Positions 36,788 through 47,505 of a DNA stretch of 64,000 nt are shown one piece after another. A program made the position numbers and the translations under genes. Numbering within the stretch: position 1 is the first letter of the stretch; each line of letters starts with the position of its first letter. Below the pieces are notes generated by a model, which made no database searches, was not told the DNA's origin, and saw only the letters and a list, made by a program, of their open reading frames with translations. The DNA is from Desarmillaria ectypa (lineage: Eukaryota > Basidiomycota > Agaricomycetes > Agaricales > Physalacriaceae), in contig JAUDYN010000010.1 of assembly GCA_030407005.1 (NCBI GenBank), forward strand, positions 682,001 through 746,000, given 5' to 3'.

Positions 36788-36792
36788 TCTGT

Positions 36793-37335
36793 TAACAACT
36801 CTACTGTCATGCTCAGACTCAGAGAATTTGGTTAACTGCTGAATGATGGCCATGATGTCGTTTTGCTGTTTTGTGGCAAGGTTTATGATATATCCAATGA
36901 TGAATAGGATGGAACCAGAAACTTTGGTTTTTGAGATGCTGAGACAGATGAGAGAATAGAATACATAAAGGAGGAAAGTAATAACATACAGCCATGCATA
37001 ATTTTAAAAGGTTTCATATATACTAAACAGAGCCTGATATGTTATTCCCAACTCCTGAAAAGAGTGGTACATTGGGGTTTCCTCAAAATAGAGAATATGA
37101 TTTAGCTTTTGGAGAGTCACTCTCTGAGTGGCATCAGAAGGGTGAACACCATTGATTTTTCAACAGTGTAGTTCAAAGACACTCAGGTACATGGAATGGT
37201 TTCCTGGCATTAATGTTGGAAAAAAAAATGCAGTCCTACTAGAAGCCTGTACCAAGTCGCACTCAGATTGTGATTTGGACAAAATTGGAGCAAATAGTCC
37301 CTTCAATCCAGGTCTAAAATTTAGACAAAATTAAT
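36793..37335 (-). pseudogene. 5' part of cassette membrane gene X'
   Basis: Homologous to 21600-22010 (minus), including the segment encoding HILYFEETPMYHSFQEL in place of HVLYVNSDPEYHSFWEL and the LVQAS/GTG region before it. It ends exactly at the copia target site; the rest of the gene is at 28130-29130 on the plus strand. Confidence 0.7.
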
Positions 37336-37935
37336 GACATTGCTACCATCTCTCTTGATTGTCATGTGTGGAGTGTTAGTTCTTCCCTCAGATCTGAGCA
37401 GTTAGAGAGATTGTGCCCTCACAGCCCTGTCATGAGTGATCATCTCTCATACTTGTTTATTTCATTTGCTCTTGCCAAAAAAAAACATCCTCAGTATGCA
37501 ATTCCTGCCATCATAGCTCATCAAGCTTTTGTTTCCACTCTTGCCTTGATCCATGAGTATGGCAAAAATCAGTGATTTTCACAAGTAAAAGCACAACCAT
37601 TCTCAATACGAAGAAGGCATGGCACATAATAAGCTATGAAAGAAGACAAAGTGTCAACGTCAAAACCTTAAGTCTTGACAGAGAAGATCAAAAAGACTGA
37701 TCATCTCAGCATTGGCAATGTGCTCGCTGACATGTATGCTGAAATCTGCTCCTTGTTTCATCTATGGTTGCAATGTCCATAATCTAGTTCTAAAGAATAA
37801 TTGTCTAGGGCACTGTGAAGCATAGAGTAAGGGAGAGATAATATGACATTGTCAGTTGGTGAGTGCCATCACATGATCAAAAGGGTCTCCCAAAATGAAA
37901 CATCCAAAAGATGAATTGTCCATTCTGTTCATACT
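37336..37935. other. Upstream flank of X'
   Basis: Bases 37865-37930 align with 22130-22195. The 500 bases between have no counterpart in the first unit and no recognised gene. Confidence 0.4.
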
Positions 37936-38152
37936 TGTTGGGATTTTGCTAGAAAGTTCTAGAAGGAGCAATCCAGCATCATGCCGAGAGTTGATGAGTA
38001 AGCATGAGAGTCATAGAAAGTTATAGTACATTCTAGATTCTAGTGCAAAGTAGTATAAATATGAGCTCTGTAGAAGCCATAGAATAACAATTCCTTTACA
38101 TCTGGCTTTATCAGCCTGGAGTCTACCCTGCACAACACCCAGGATTCCAACA
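37936..38152 (+). repeat. 5' LTR of the gag-only element
   Basis: 217 bp, about a dozen transitions away from its 3' partner by eye. Contains a TATAAATATGAGC motif typical of a U3 core promoter. Confidence 0.8.
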
Positions 38153-39492
38153 GGCTATGGGCTCCAGCCTGATTAGACTCTGATTACAGTATCTCAACTT
38201 CTTAATTCACCCTCATTTATTACCTACTATAAGTAGCATGGTAACCAACAATCTTTTAGGCTCTATCCTAAAATTGACTGGAGACAACTACCATACATGG
38301 AAATTTGCTATATCTATGGTACTCCAAAGATTAGGTGCATGGGACATCTTATTGGACAAGCTTGATAAATCCAAACCTGCAGCCCAGCACAAAATAAGGT
38401 CTGAGGAAAAGGATGAGAAAGACAAAGCTTCCAAGTTAGATCAAGCACTCACTACTATTAGTCTGACCATTGACCTGAGTCAGTATCAATATATTGAGAA
38501 TTGCTCAGATGGTGCCAAGGCATAGAAGGCTCTTGCAGAAATCTATGAGAAGAACAGCTGAGCTAACCATATTGCTCTGAAATGTCAATTTTATAGCTTT
38601 GAGCATGATCCAAATAGACTGATCTGCAATTACATAAGCAGCATCACAAGCCTTGCCAGAAGGTTGAAGGCCATTGGAGTCAAGTTGAATGACACAGATA
38701 TAGTTGATGTGCTCATTTTCAATTTGGATGAAGGATGGTCAAACATTGTAGCCTCACTGTGTGCAGGAAATAATGAGCCAAATTCATTGGCTACAGTGAC
38801 AAATGCTCTAATTGACAAAGAAGGAAGGAGGGGTGGAGCACCCAGTACAATGGTTCTGATTGCATGATCAAGAGGATCAAGCAGCTCAAATCAGCATGGT
38901 AAATGCTATACATGTGGCAAAATTGGACATTTCAGTCACGATCATCCAAAGTGCACAAGATTGAGTGATGACAAGGAGGATGCAGATGTTGTGAACATCG
39001 TGCATAGTGATGATGATGAAGATTATGCCTTTTGAGGCAGTGTGTGCTAGGTTATAATTTGGTCTGCTCCTTTAGCCCCAGGTGAGGATTTGTTCTGCTG
39101 TGGTTAGATGTGTTCCAGTGGCTCAATGATGAGATCAGCTGACTGTAAGTAGCTTGATGCTCCTGCAGCATGGGTGTCAATAGGGGGTGGGGACCAGTGA
39201 TAACCAAAGCAGTGGATATATTTGGGAATTTTGGTACCAGATTTCCTTTGGAAGGTTGGCCTCTTAAGCTCCGGGGGATATTTGTTATCCATCATGGTAG
39301 ATCTGTGTGATCTGGCAGCCTGGATATGTGTTATCAGCCGGCTGTGAGTAGCTGTGTGCTTCTGTGATATGGGCTAGAATGGAGGGTTTCTGGGGGAGTT
39401 TCCGAGTTTGGCATTTGGAGCTATTTTTGGTCTATCCTTAGTTTCAGGGGGAGACTGGGAATATTGCGGCAGGATGCCGTATTGAGGGGGAG

Positions 39493-39709
39493 TGTTGGGA
39501 TTTTGCTGGAAAGTTCTAGAAGGAGCAATCCAGCATCATGCTGAGAGTCGATGAGTAAGCATGAGAGTCGTAGAAAGTTGTAGTACATTCTAGATTCTAG
39601 TGTGAAGTAGTATAAATATGAGCTCTGTAGGAGCCATAGAATAACAATTCCTTTACATCTGGCTTTACCAGCCTGGAGTCTACCCTGTGCAACACCCAGG
39701 ATTCCAACA
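39493..39709 (+). repeat. 3' LTR of the gag-only element
   Basis: 217 bp, directly after the purine-rich tract at 39481-39492. Same ends as the 5' copy. Confidence 0.8.
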
Positions 39710-39880
39710 GCAACTTCAAGCATGTGCCAGAAGATTCCCGAACCTTCAGTACCATCAATTTGGCATGATACTAGGATATAATTAGGTACTTTAGTAGAAC
39801 ATTCTGTAGTATTTAAGGAGCTCATCTCGAGCTCTAGTAGCTAACAATTTAGTATTCTCTACTCAGCAAGCCTCCCACTG
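39710..39880 (+). repeat. Probable LTR remnant next to the gag-only element
   Basis: Reads like the latter part of a related copia LTR (TAGAACATTCTGTAGTATTT, a GAGCTC-rich leader, TATTCTCTACTCAGCA) but lacks an LTR start. Weakly similar in layout to the remnant at 41640-41790. Confidence 0.35.
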
Positions 39881-40057
39881 CAATAGTTACAAAAATACTA
39901 AATGTAAAGGCCGCGAATTTTGCTGCTGAGTTTCGTTCAAAGTCTCCTTTCAGCGACACTCTAGTCTGGGCACTATGTACAGTATTGTCTACTTCTGTGA
40001 GACAACATGAGACATGATCCTTGAAAAGGAGTGGCTTTCTGTCAGCTAACAGTAGCC

Positions 40058-41081
40058 ATGTCTGCATCTGGACTTAATCCTCGGTTCAAAGTGCGTTAAA
40101 TTATTGCTCCATGGAATACTCATTCGTGACTGGCGCCGTGGTCGCTCATCAGGGCATCCAGGGCGTGAACTTTTCGGGCATAATAAAGCATGCCTCGGAG
40201 GTATCCTTTCCCAGCTATATCACATCTACGATACTGTGTTAACATAGCTCATATAGGACCAGAACGAGATAACAGTCTTAGCTAATGCCGTATGCACGCT
40301 CCTCAACGACGTGGAATCGTTCTACTTGAACCTCGTGTGCTTCATCACGCAAACGTCCCTCGCAGCTCCATTTCGACGCTCGGCCATCTGCAATATTGTT
40401 ACTCCTATCCGAGATATTGGTGTAGAATTCATCAAGGCCATCTCTGCTATGTGGGAGGAGGTGTATCTATTTCTCCGGGAAGGGTTGAACATCTTGCACT
40501 CAGAGTCGGAGTCGTTGCATAAACATATCGCAAACGCTGAGCATCGCATACGCGCCGCTCAGGTGGACTATCTGAGAGCGTGTCAAATCATTGAATCCCG
40601 TTTTGAGGACCTTTTGTGGGATAGTGAGGAGCTCTTAGTCACAGAGCTCCGAGGCTCCTGTGGGTTAGAAATACTACTCCGTCTCACCAGAAAGTATTGC
40701 ACGTTATCCTCCTACCGTCTCATCGTCATGGAAGGTATACCTCGGCGTCTATCGATGCTCTGGGACGACGCGCGCGAAATTTTGGCTTGCTGCAATCACT
40801 TGGGAGAGGTGATGAGCAGGATTCAAATACGATTTCGGAGTCCCGAATGGCGAGCGTATTATACAGGTCGAGAGGATGTTATCAAGCTGTTCTCCGAGAC
40901 CTACTCTTACACGTTTGAGTGGCATTGTCGAATTAAACTTGGCCACATCATGAGTTTGTGTTACTACAGCTCTCAGGAACTTCCCATCCACGCGGAAGAG
41001 TATGTCGGGCCGTGGGATCCCACTGAGTCTGTGTGGAACTGGTATCAATACTGGCGTTATAACTGTCATAGATCGCAGTAG
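40058..41081 (+). CDS. Helical cassette gene, copy B (intact), function unknown
   Basis: Three exons (40058-40090, 40153-40200, 40257-41081) with clean GT-AG introns give 301 residues. No signal peptide. Sequence marks: FSGIIKHASEDQNEITVLAN, FIKAISAMWEEVYLFLREGL, AEHRIRAAQVDYLRAC, a DLLWDSEELL motif, SSYRLIVMEGIPRRLSML, RFRSPEWRAYY, and a Trp/Tyr-rich end (WDPTESVWNWYQYWRYN). It looks like an all-alpha bundle; two-thirds could form long amphipathic helices. I recognise no domain. It is the only undamaged one of three copies (A at 18296, C at 30845), and its first two exons supply the start that the others lost. A partner membrane gene would be expected downstream on the minus strand; there the sequence is instead an LTR fragment and the Argonaute pseudogene. 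Confidence 0.6.
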
Positions 41082-41639
41082 CGAAAGACAATCTAGGGCA
41101 CAAATCATAAACCCTCGATATTACTCGAATACACATAGCGCATTTTCAGTTTTTCGGTGGATTCGGCCTTTGCGATTATCCCCAATGATAAAGACCAACC
41201 TCGGGAGAGTACGAGGCCCGTGAGCCTATTTAAAATCTCACCCAGACCGAATTCTCGAATTCTGGCCCATAATTGTAATGTTTGATACCAATTCCGGGGC
41301 ATTTCAGGGCCCAGCACTGCCCTTTGGCAGCATCCATCTTCTTGCCGAGCGTAAGGGCTATTGAGTGGGTCTCTATCCTTGTTAGTCTCTTGTCGTCATC
41401 GACAAGAGGGGTGAAGGTTGAAAGATTGTCGTAATTGGTCGGCCTCAGTATTCTCATGCTCGTGGCTCTTCTCCAAGCCGAGTTGAATATCACTACAACG
41501 AACACAGAGAAAATTCAGAGGGCAGCTGGCCTAGTCGCTAAGTGTTGTGAAAAACGGGGGATGAATAGATCAGTTCGTTCCCAGTTAGTACATGCGCGGT
41601 GTCAGGCCAATAGTATTGCGCTTGGCTGAGCTCTGCAAA
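41082..41639. other. Downstream flank of helical copy B
   Basis: Bases 41165-41290 resemble 19200-19330 after copy A (GCGATTATCCC, GACCAACCTC). A minus-strand frame at 41230-41505 (91 codons) has no recognised relative. Confidence 0.4.
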
Positions 41640-41790
41640 CTCATGCAGATGTACACTACTGTACCTACTTATATACTAAATACTAATTTACTAGAATCTT
41701 CTACAACTTTCCTAATATTTCTCTCTTAATCAGCAAGTTCGGCATGATGCCGGATTGCCATCATCTCGGCTCAACTCTCAAATCCCAACA
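41640..41790 (-). repeat. Copia LTR remnant
   Basis: On the minus strand it starts TGTTGGGATTTGAGAG and continues through GGCATCATGCCGAAC and a TAAGTAGGTAC leader, resembling the LTRs at 37936 and 39493 in its first bases. Right end unclear. It separates cassette copy B from the Argonaute pseudogene. Confidence 0.5.
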
Positions 41791-41996
41791 CTAAGCAACA
41801 TCACTTACCTTCACCACAACCTCAACTCTCGCCACTTCTCGGTATCGGCTCCTTGGTGATCAGTGATCCATCGAATTCAGTGGAGACCTAACCGATATAC
41901 GATCAAAAATATTATAACACGGTATCACGAAAACAACTGCAAGACAAAGGATAGATAGCACAAAGGCACGCCAACATGTACACCAAATACTGTCCT

Positions 41997-44047
41997 TGAT
42001 ATTGTCATGGAGCTACAGACATGAGTCAGTCAGGATACCACATGAAAAACACATACTCATCCCATGGCCCCAAGCCTTGCGAGCAGCATCAAACACTCTC
42101 GCTGCCTCCTCATCCCGACTGAGCGATCCTGAAATAGTCGACGCATCATCCATCAAGAAATCATTCAAGTAGCACCTTCGCACACCGCATCCACATAATA
42201 CGCTGGCGGAATGAGATTCACAGCCTTCGTGGCCCGTGCGTACAGATAACTCATGTCGTTCGTCCCCTTCTGAAGATCATCCACACCAAGGCCGTTCTCG
42301 TCGTAGATGACAACATAATGCGTCGGCCTGACCGTACCCTGGAGACCAGCATGCGCTTGGAGATAGAAATCGTAATCAAATCTGCACACAAAGGCTATGA
42401 ATGATGCACTGGAAGAAAGAGAGATCGAAAGACTCACACTCCGGTAACGCCCTTGTCAACCACTGTCCCAGGTTTCGTGTTGCCGTTCCTATCCGCATTC
42501 TGACTATCTGTAGGGTAGAATCTAAGAGCAGTTGAGCTACGAGTCAAGGAAAGGCGATAACGCAACCTACCTAGCATGATGGCGTTTCCCGCATATGATG
42601 ACGGATACAAGCGGTTTGTACGCCTTCCTGTCCTTGGTATTCAGTCTCTTCGCGGCTTCCTTTATTTGTACGATCTCCTTTCGAATGACGATATCATATT
42701 GGCCCTAAAACAGCAATGTCATCGAGAGCGTCGCAATGAATTGACATTATCACTCACCTCGGAGACACCATCCCGGAATACTAGAATCCTCTCCGGCAAA
42801 GCTTTTCTTCTTCTCGTAAGCCGATAGACGCTCAAACATCATGTGCCGCAGCTCCTCGACGACCTAGGAGGAATCATAAGCAGCCACAGAGAAACCAACA
42901 GAAGCGAAACCAACCTCTTTCGAATGCCTATTAGCATCAGGTCTCTGGATCCTCATGCTCGCCGGGAACTGGACGAAATCATCATCCACGCTCGCCACGA
43001 CCGCCGCGATGGACGGGGTGCCAAATCTTGTCCCAGGAGTAGGGTGGGTAACATCGATCCCTACCATCATCGTCTTCTTCTTGCGTAGCCACTTCATAGC
43101 TTGATCGTCCAACTGATCACATCCCGTCAGTCAGGATGCTACACCTCTGCAAAGTTACCTGATTCGACGAACGGGGCATTGCTAGCGGGCGAGTCAACAC
43201 GCGTTCGCATTTCTTTATGCGGAACTCACATGTTGACCATTGGTTTCTGATAAGTCGGTCGAACAGATATGGAAAACCCTCTCCACACCTCAATACCGGG
43301 TCCCAGGAACTTGCACTCACCAGGTGGGGGCGGAAAGTAGTACTTATTCTGTCCAATACGCACACCTGTGCGCATAGCACTCTGCTGCAGTACCAAACCT
43401 AGGGCCGAGACGATAGGCAATGGATCGTAATCCCGGTACTCCTTGCCAGCGTTGAGGTAGCTAAAGAGAATACATGTAAGCCCAGTGAAATAAGAATTAC
43501 AGGAAACGTACTTGGAGAGTTCATTGAGGTTCAATTTGCGCTTGAAGACGATGAAAATCTGGTACGTGACGGCACCAGGTGGGGGCCCATTCTGGCCCTC
43601 TGCGTAGAACGGTACTGCTACGTGCAAATTTGACAGCTTCACAGCAGATACGAGGCGGGTACTTCTATCATGAGCAATAGCACCTAGCTGAAGACGATCC
43701 TAAAGATTGGCCTAAAGCAACTGGAAGATACGGTCTTTGCGCCTGTTCAAAAAGGTCATTGGCTCGATCTTGATCTCGTAGTGGTACAGAGGGCCCTTGG
43801 ACAGCTTTATTTAGAAGAAATCAGCACGCGAAATGGTATGCTTGCCCAGGGTACTAAAGCCAGGATGTGTTAGACGCTCCAGCTTGGCTGGTACCTTTCG
43901 AAGGGCATCGATGAGCTTGTTTTGCTTGTCTTGCGTCAGGCGGTCAGGAAGCCGTGCTGGAACGTTTTCCTTGTAGATGACGGGACCACTGAATCCTCCT
44001 CGACCTCGTCCACCTGACTCACCTCTTCCGCCTCGCCCTCCAAAGCT
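41997..44047 (-). pseudogene. Truncated Argonaute copy (PAZ and MID deleted)
   Basis: Inverted copy of the gene at 1776-5117 with introns kept, so a DNA duplication. The 5' end breaks at the counterpart of position ~1843 (inside the RG-rich start, no start codon). A deletion of about 1.2 kb joins the counterparts of 2745 and 3936 near 43150, removing the end of linker 1, PAZ, linker 2 and most of MID. PIWI exons remain with GIDVTHPTPG and FRDGVSE, but a 2-nt loss in the AYEKKNKALP exon (near 42803) and a small deletion after YYVDAVCE shift the frame. The 3' end reaches the counterpart of the last exon. The coding part is still highly similar to the intact gene, so small RNAs from one could match the other. 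Confidence 0.88.
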
Positions 44048-44478
44048 ATCACTTCACTAAGTATACCTTCGAAGTAACCGAATCAAAGTTCATCAAGGCA
44101 AGTGCTATTTGCCTTGGTATCCTTCAAGTCAGAAACACGTTAATAATAATGCTGAAAGACCTGGTAAGTAAAATATTAGGTCGTGTTGATAGTTCCATTA
44201 AGCACCCAACATTACCTTTCTCAGGACAGGTCAACTGCAGGTCTAGAATCTATAAGCATAAATTAATTCGACACACAACAGTAATAACAACACCTAAAAA
44301 TTCCTAAGAAATAAGCTACATGACAGAGCGAAGCGGCGGCATAAACAGAAGCAGTGTACAATATATGGCTAACAACATGAATAGTATGTCTGTTCCTTGC
44401 AACATCACAGGGAGATGGTACATTGTGGCAACGTGTATGTACATCAAAAAAGAGAGTAGCAACAGTAGGTCGTTGCAA
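44048..44478. other. Intergenic between the Argonaute pseudogene and the vWA gene
   Basis: No gene recognised; contains the 3' flank of the vWA gene at its right end. Confidence 0.4.
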
Positions 44479-46547
44479 TCAGCCAGCCCAGCCCTTCAGT
44501 GAGCTACTACCGGAAGAATTGGGTGAGCCGTACACGGAGTCCGTAGGTTCATACGACGTCTGACTCCATCCGTTTGTGTTGTAAGATGAAATTTGCTCTG
44601 TGGAAAGTGGACAAATGGACTCAGCGGATGAATGCCCCGATTGCGATGCCAAACGAGCATCAGAATTGAGTTGAGATGGCGACGCTGCTGACGCAAGAAT
44701 CCCCGAACCATGGCTAGGGAACACGCACTCACGATTGGACGATTGCGCTCCCAGCCTATGGTCGTAGAAGCTCGGGGGGTCAAACAAGACCCCAGAAGGT
44801 GATATCTCCGGCACGGCTCGATCGCGTAGGTACGGCGGTGGGGAATTGTCGGGAGAGCCAGGAGTGTGATTGAAGGGCAATGTTGGCAGCGGTGCGAACG
44901 CGGGAGTGCTGCCGGGGAGGTGAGAAGAAGGCGGAGATGTGCCCGAGAATGGTGCCCATGAGGTGGTACTAACGTTAGACGGAGGGGACGGGTTGAATGG
45001 AGATGAGATATATGAATCTAGGTTCGTGGGCGCTGCGGATGATGAAGCAACTGACGGGAGATTAGACGGAATGGGTGACGCCATGGACATAGGCGACCAG
45101 TGCGGAGCCGGTTGGTGGTACCCATGCATACGGCCTCCTGCAGAACTTGTGTGTCGAACACGAGCGCTACGGTCAATCACAGAGTGGGAGACAACGCGAC
45201 CTCCGGGAGCTCTTGTCATGTCCATGTCGATGGGCACGGATCTGGTGAGTAATGTTGGCCTTCGACTCGTCTCGGTGACCCGCTCATCCCGAAAAAACGG
45301 CTTTCGAACGGGCTTGGTGCCGTAAACCTTTTTCTTCGTCAACCCATGGACCTGCTGCAACTGGGCGACCAGACTCGGGGCCTCTGCTGGTGGTTCTGGT
45401 AGGAGATGGGGAGGGGAGCAGTAATCCGGATGGTCCTCAGGGGATGAAGAATCGAGTGCATGATAAGACGTTGAAGAAGGGAGCTGCATTTCAGGTGAGA
45501 TAGAACACGAGAGAGAAACTGACGGTTTTTACGTACATTTTTTAAGGATTCTGGAAGACATCGACCAAAAATGTTTTCCCGTCAGCTCTAGGAGTGGAAT
45601 GATATTCGTCACCGACCTTGGGCAAAGAGACTTGGTGTAATGGCCTGGGGTTTGCTAGAGAAGCGGACGAGAAAACGATCCGATTCTGCAGGAAGCCACA
45701 AGGGCTCCTCGACGTTTCTTTGCAGCATTGTCTGTTGGTCGAAACGATTCGCGGTTAAATGCATTCTAGATGCGATAATGAAACCCTTACCGTTTCATTA
45801 AACAACGTAGTCAGTCTACTCATGTCTTGGTGAGCATTTAATATCATGTGCCATTGGATGTTGGTCTAGATAGATGGATGATAGTGTGAACGTCGGCGTG
45901 CTCGATCATCGAGGATTGAAAAGTACCTCCGTGAGCGTTTGCGCAAGGCCGAACCACGAATTGTAAAATGGGACAGTTGACGTTTGCTGCTTGGCATTTG
46001 TGCCTTCCCCCGGTGAAGAAGCTGCGATGACGAGGATATTACGAACAGTCGACGGCCCTTGTATACTTGCCGTACATAGAAACTATAAGTATGACAGTTT
46101 TCACGCCTGCCGTAAACGGATAACAGCGATACAGCATACTTACCTCAATTGCACGCCAGATATCTGAACTCGAGAGAACATTTAAAGGACTATAATTGAT
46201 TTGTAGGTCCTCTAGACAAGTGTCCAGACTATCGCATTGCCGGGCAACTCCAGGTCCCGTGAACTGATCACCGGGAATCAGAGTTTCCAGAACGTAGGTC
46301 GTATGCTAGTCGGGATATGATTAGAACTGAGGTAGACACAGGATGAAACATCAAAACATACCGGAGCTTCCGGATGCCTGGCTTCGAGCTTGCTGAGGGC
46401 AAAGTGAAGATAATGATCCCGGAGATCTGGCCATAACCGTTCTAAAGCCCGGGAATTCTCAACGAGAACGAGAGTTATCACTGAACGTGGTTCTACTGAT
46501 TTCTGTAGTGCCGAGGTAGATACGGCGTGGTTGAAGGAGAAAGACAT
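44479..46547 (-). CDS. vWA-domain protein of the Mediator Med25 type, Ser/Pro-rich tail
   Basis: Seven exons (46362-46547, 46144-46305, 45927-46082, 45791-45865, 45617-45731, 45537-45550, 44479-45483) total 1713 nt, 570 residues. The first 200 residues read as a von Willebrand A fold: ITLVLVENSRALERLWPDL (strand 1, where MIDAS DxSxS is replaced by ENS), RNILVIAASSPGEGTN, and IQWHMILNAHQDMSRLTTLF. From residue ~235 the chain is disordered, rich in Ser, Pro and Thr, with a conserved LVAQLQQVHGLTKKKVYG motif followed by KPVRKPFFRDE. This layout is what I know from fungal proteins annotated as Mediator subunit 25 vWA proteins. The sixth exon is only 14 nt and is needed to keep the frame. The last exon alone could look like a separate 336-codon gene. 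Confidence 0.7.
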
Positions 46548-47505
46548 TGACACAAAGGGTTCTATGCCGAGGATCGAAAGAAACGTTGAAGTAAGCCGTG
46601 CAGCTAAGAGCTATGGATCGCACAACGAAGGAAAATCGTAGAACGTCTGAGGAAAGTGTATGAGTCGGCCTCAATAATTAGACATGGAATCGTGGATCCT
46701 AATAGGACTTTTCGGCGGACTTTCTAATTATGACAACCGCTGAGCAGCACGAGACTCGGGCGAAAATAGTTGGAATGATTCAAGGGATACAACGTTATGG
46801 TGTAGTTGTATCCGGGTCACTCGGCCAAGGAGTCGATGTAGTTGGGAAACAAACCGGGACGCCGCTTTCTTGGTGTATTTATGTAACCCGTTTCTGCTGA
46901 TCAGCGGAACGTACACGGAGGACTCGTGTGTAACGCACCAAAGAGGTCGTTTTACTTGAAACACCGGGAATTGAGTGCAACGAAAGGGCGGGCACTCCAC
47001 AAATCGAGAATCGATCCCCCAGACCGACGAAAAGTGTCAGAACCTGGCATAAAATGTTTTTCGTTACTTAAAGTTTTCAAAGGAACATCTCACGAGGCCG
47101 GGGATGGCAACGCTCTGCCACGAAGATGGCCCTAGATGACCCACGTGCCTGCCATAAAGACCGTAGCGGACTTAAAAATTGGAACGTATCGTCGAAATGG
47201 GTTGCAGCACCGGCGATCGATTCTATTCTCGAGAAGCACTACGGCACGGCCACCCTGGCAGTCCACGAGAACAAAAGTTACGGTTTCAGCTTCTGGTCGT
47301 AGCACGACCTTATCGATATCCTTGCCTTACTTATTAAGGGCTTAGCCAATGAGGACAGTAGATATCGCTACGAAGACATCAGATGATTCTGATAAAACCA
47401 TGGAATAAAATACAAATCTGACAAAAGGCACACTGCAATAAGAAGCAACATCTTTTGAATAGGGTACGGATCTCACCGAAGACAGATGGTTGCGTTCCAA
47501 ATGGA
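46548..47505. other. Intergenic between the vWA gene and ORC5
   Basis: Short overlapping frames only. No TATA box or repeat stands out. Confidence 0.4.

Larger units (their letters stand above)
37936..39709 (+). mobile_element. Gag-only copia-type LTR element (non-autonomous)
   Basis: 1.77 kb with two 217-bp LTRs (37936-38152 and 39493-39709), both starting TGTTGGGATTTTGCT and ending ATTCCAACA. After the 5' LTR a primer site GCTATGGGCTCCAGCC, then a Gag frame from 38238 (LTGDNYHTWKFAISMVLQRL, the copia Gag N-terminal pattern), interrupted by stops, a zinc knuckle near 38899 (CYTCGKIGH, last ligand changed), and a purine tract GAGGGGGAG before the 3' LTR. There is no protease, integrase or polymerase and no room for them. 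The flanks ATACT and GCAAC do not match, so the ends may have been shuffled or lost. Confidence 0.82.

Noticed and set aside
44939..45325. Plus-strand frame of 128 codons
   Set aside because: Antisense to the last exon of the vWA/Med25-type gene, whose frame has conserved motifs and full splice support.
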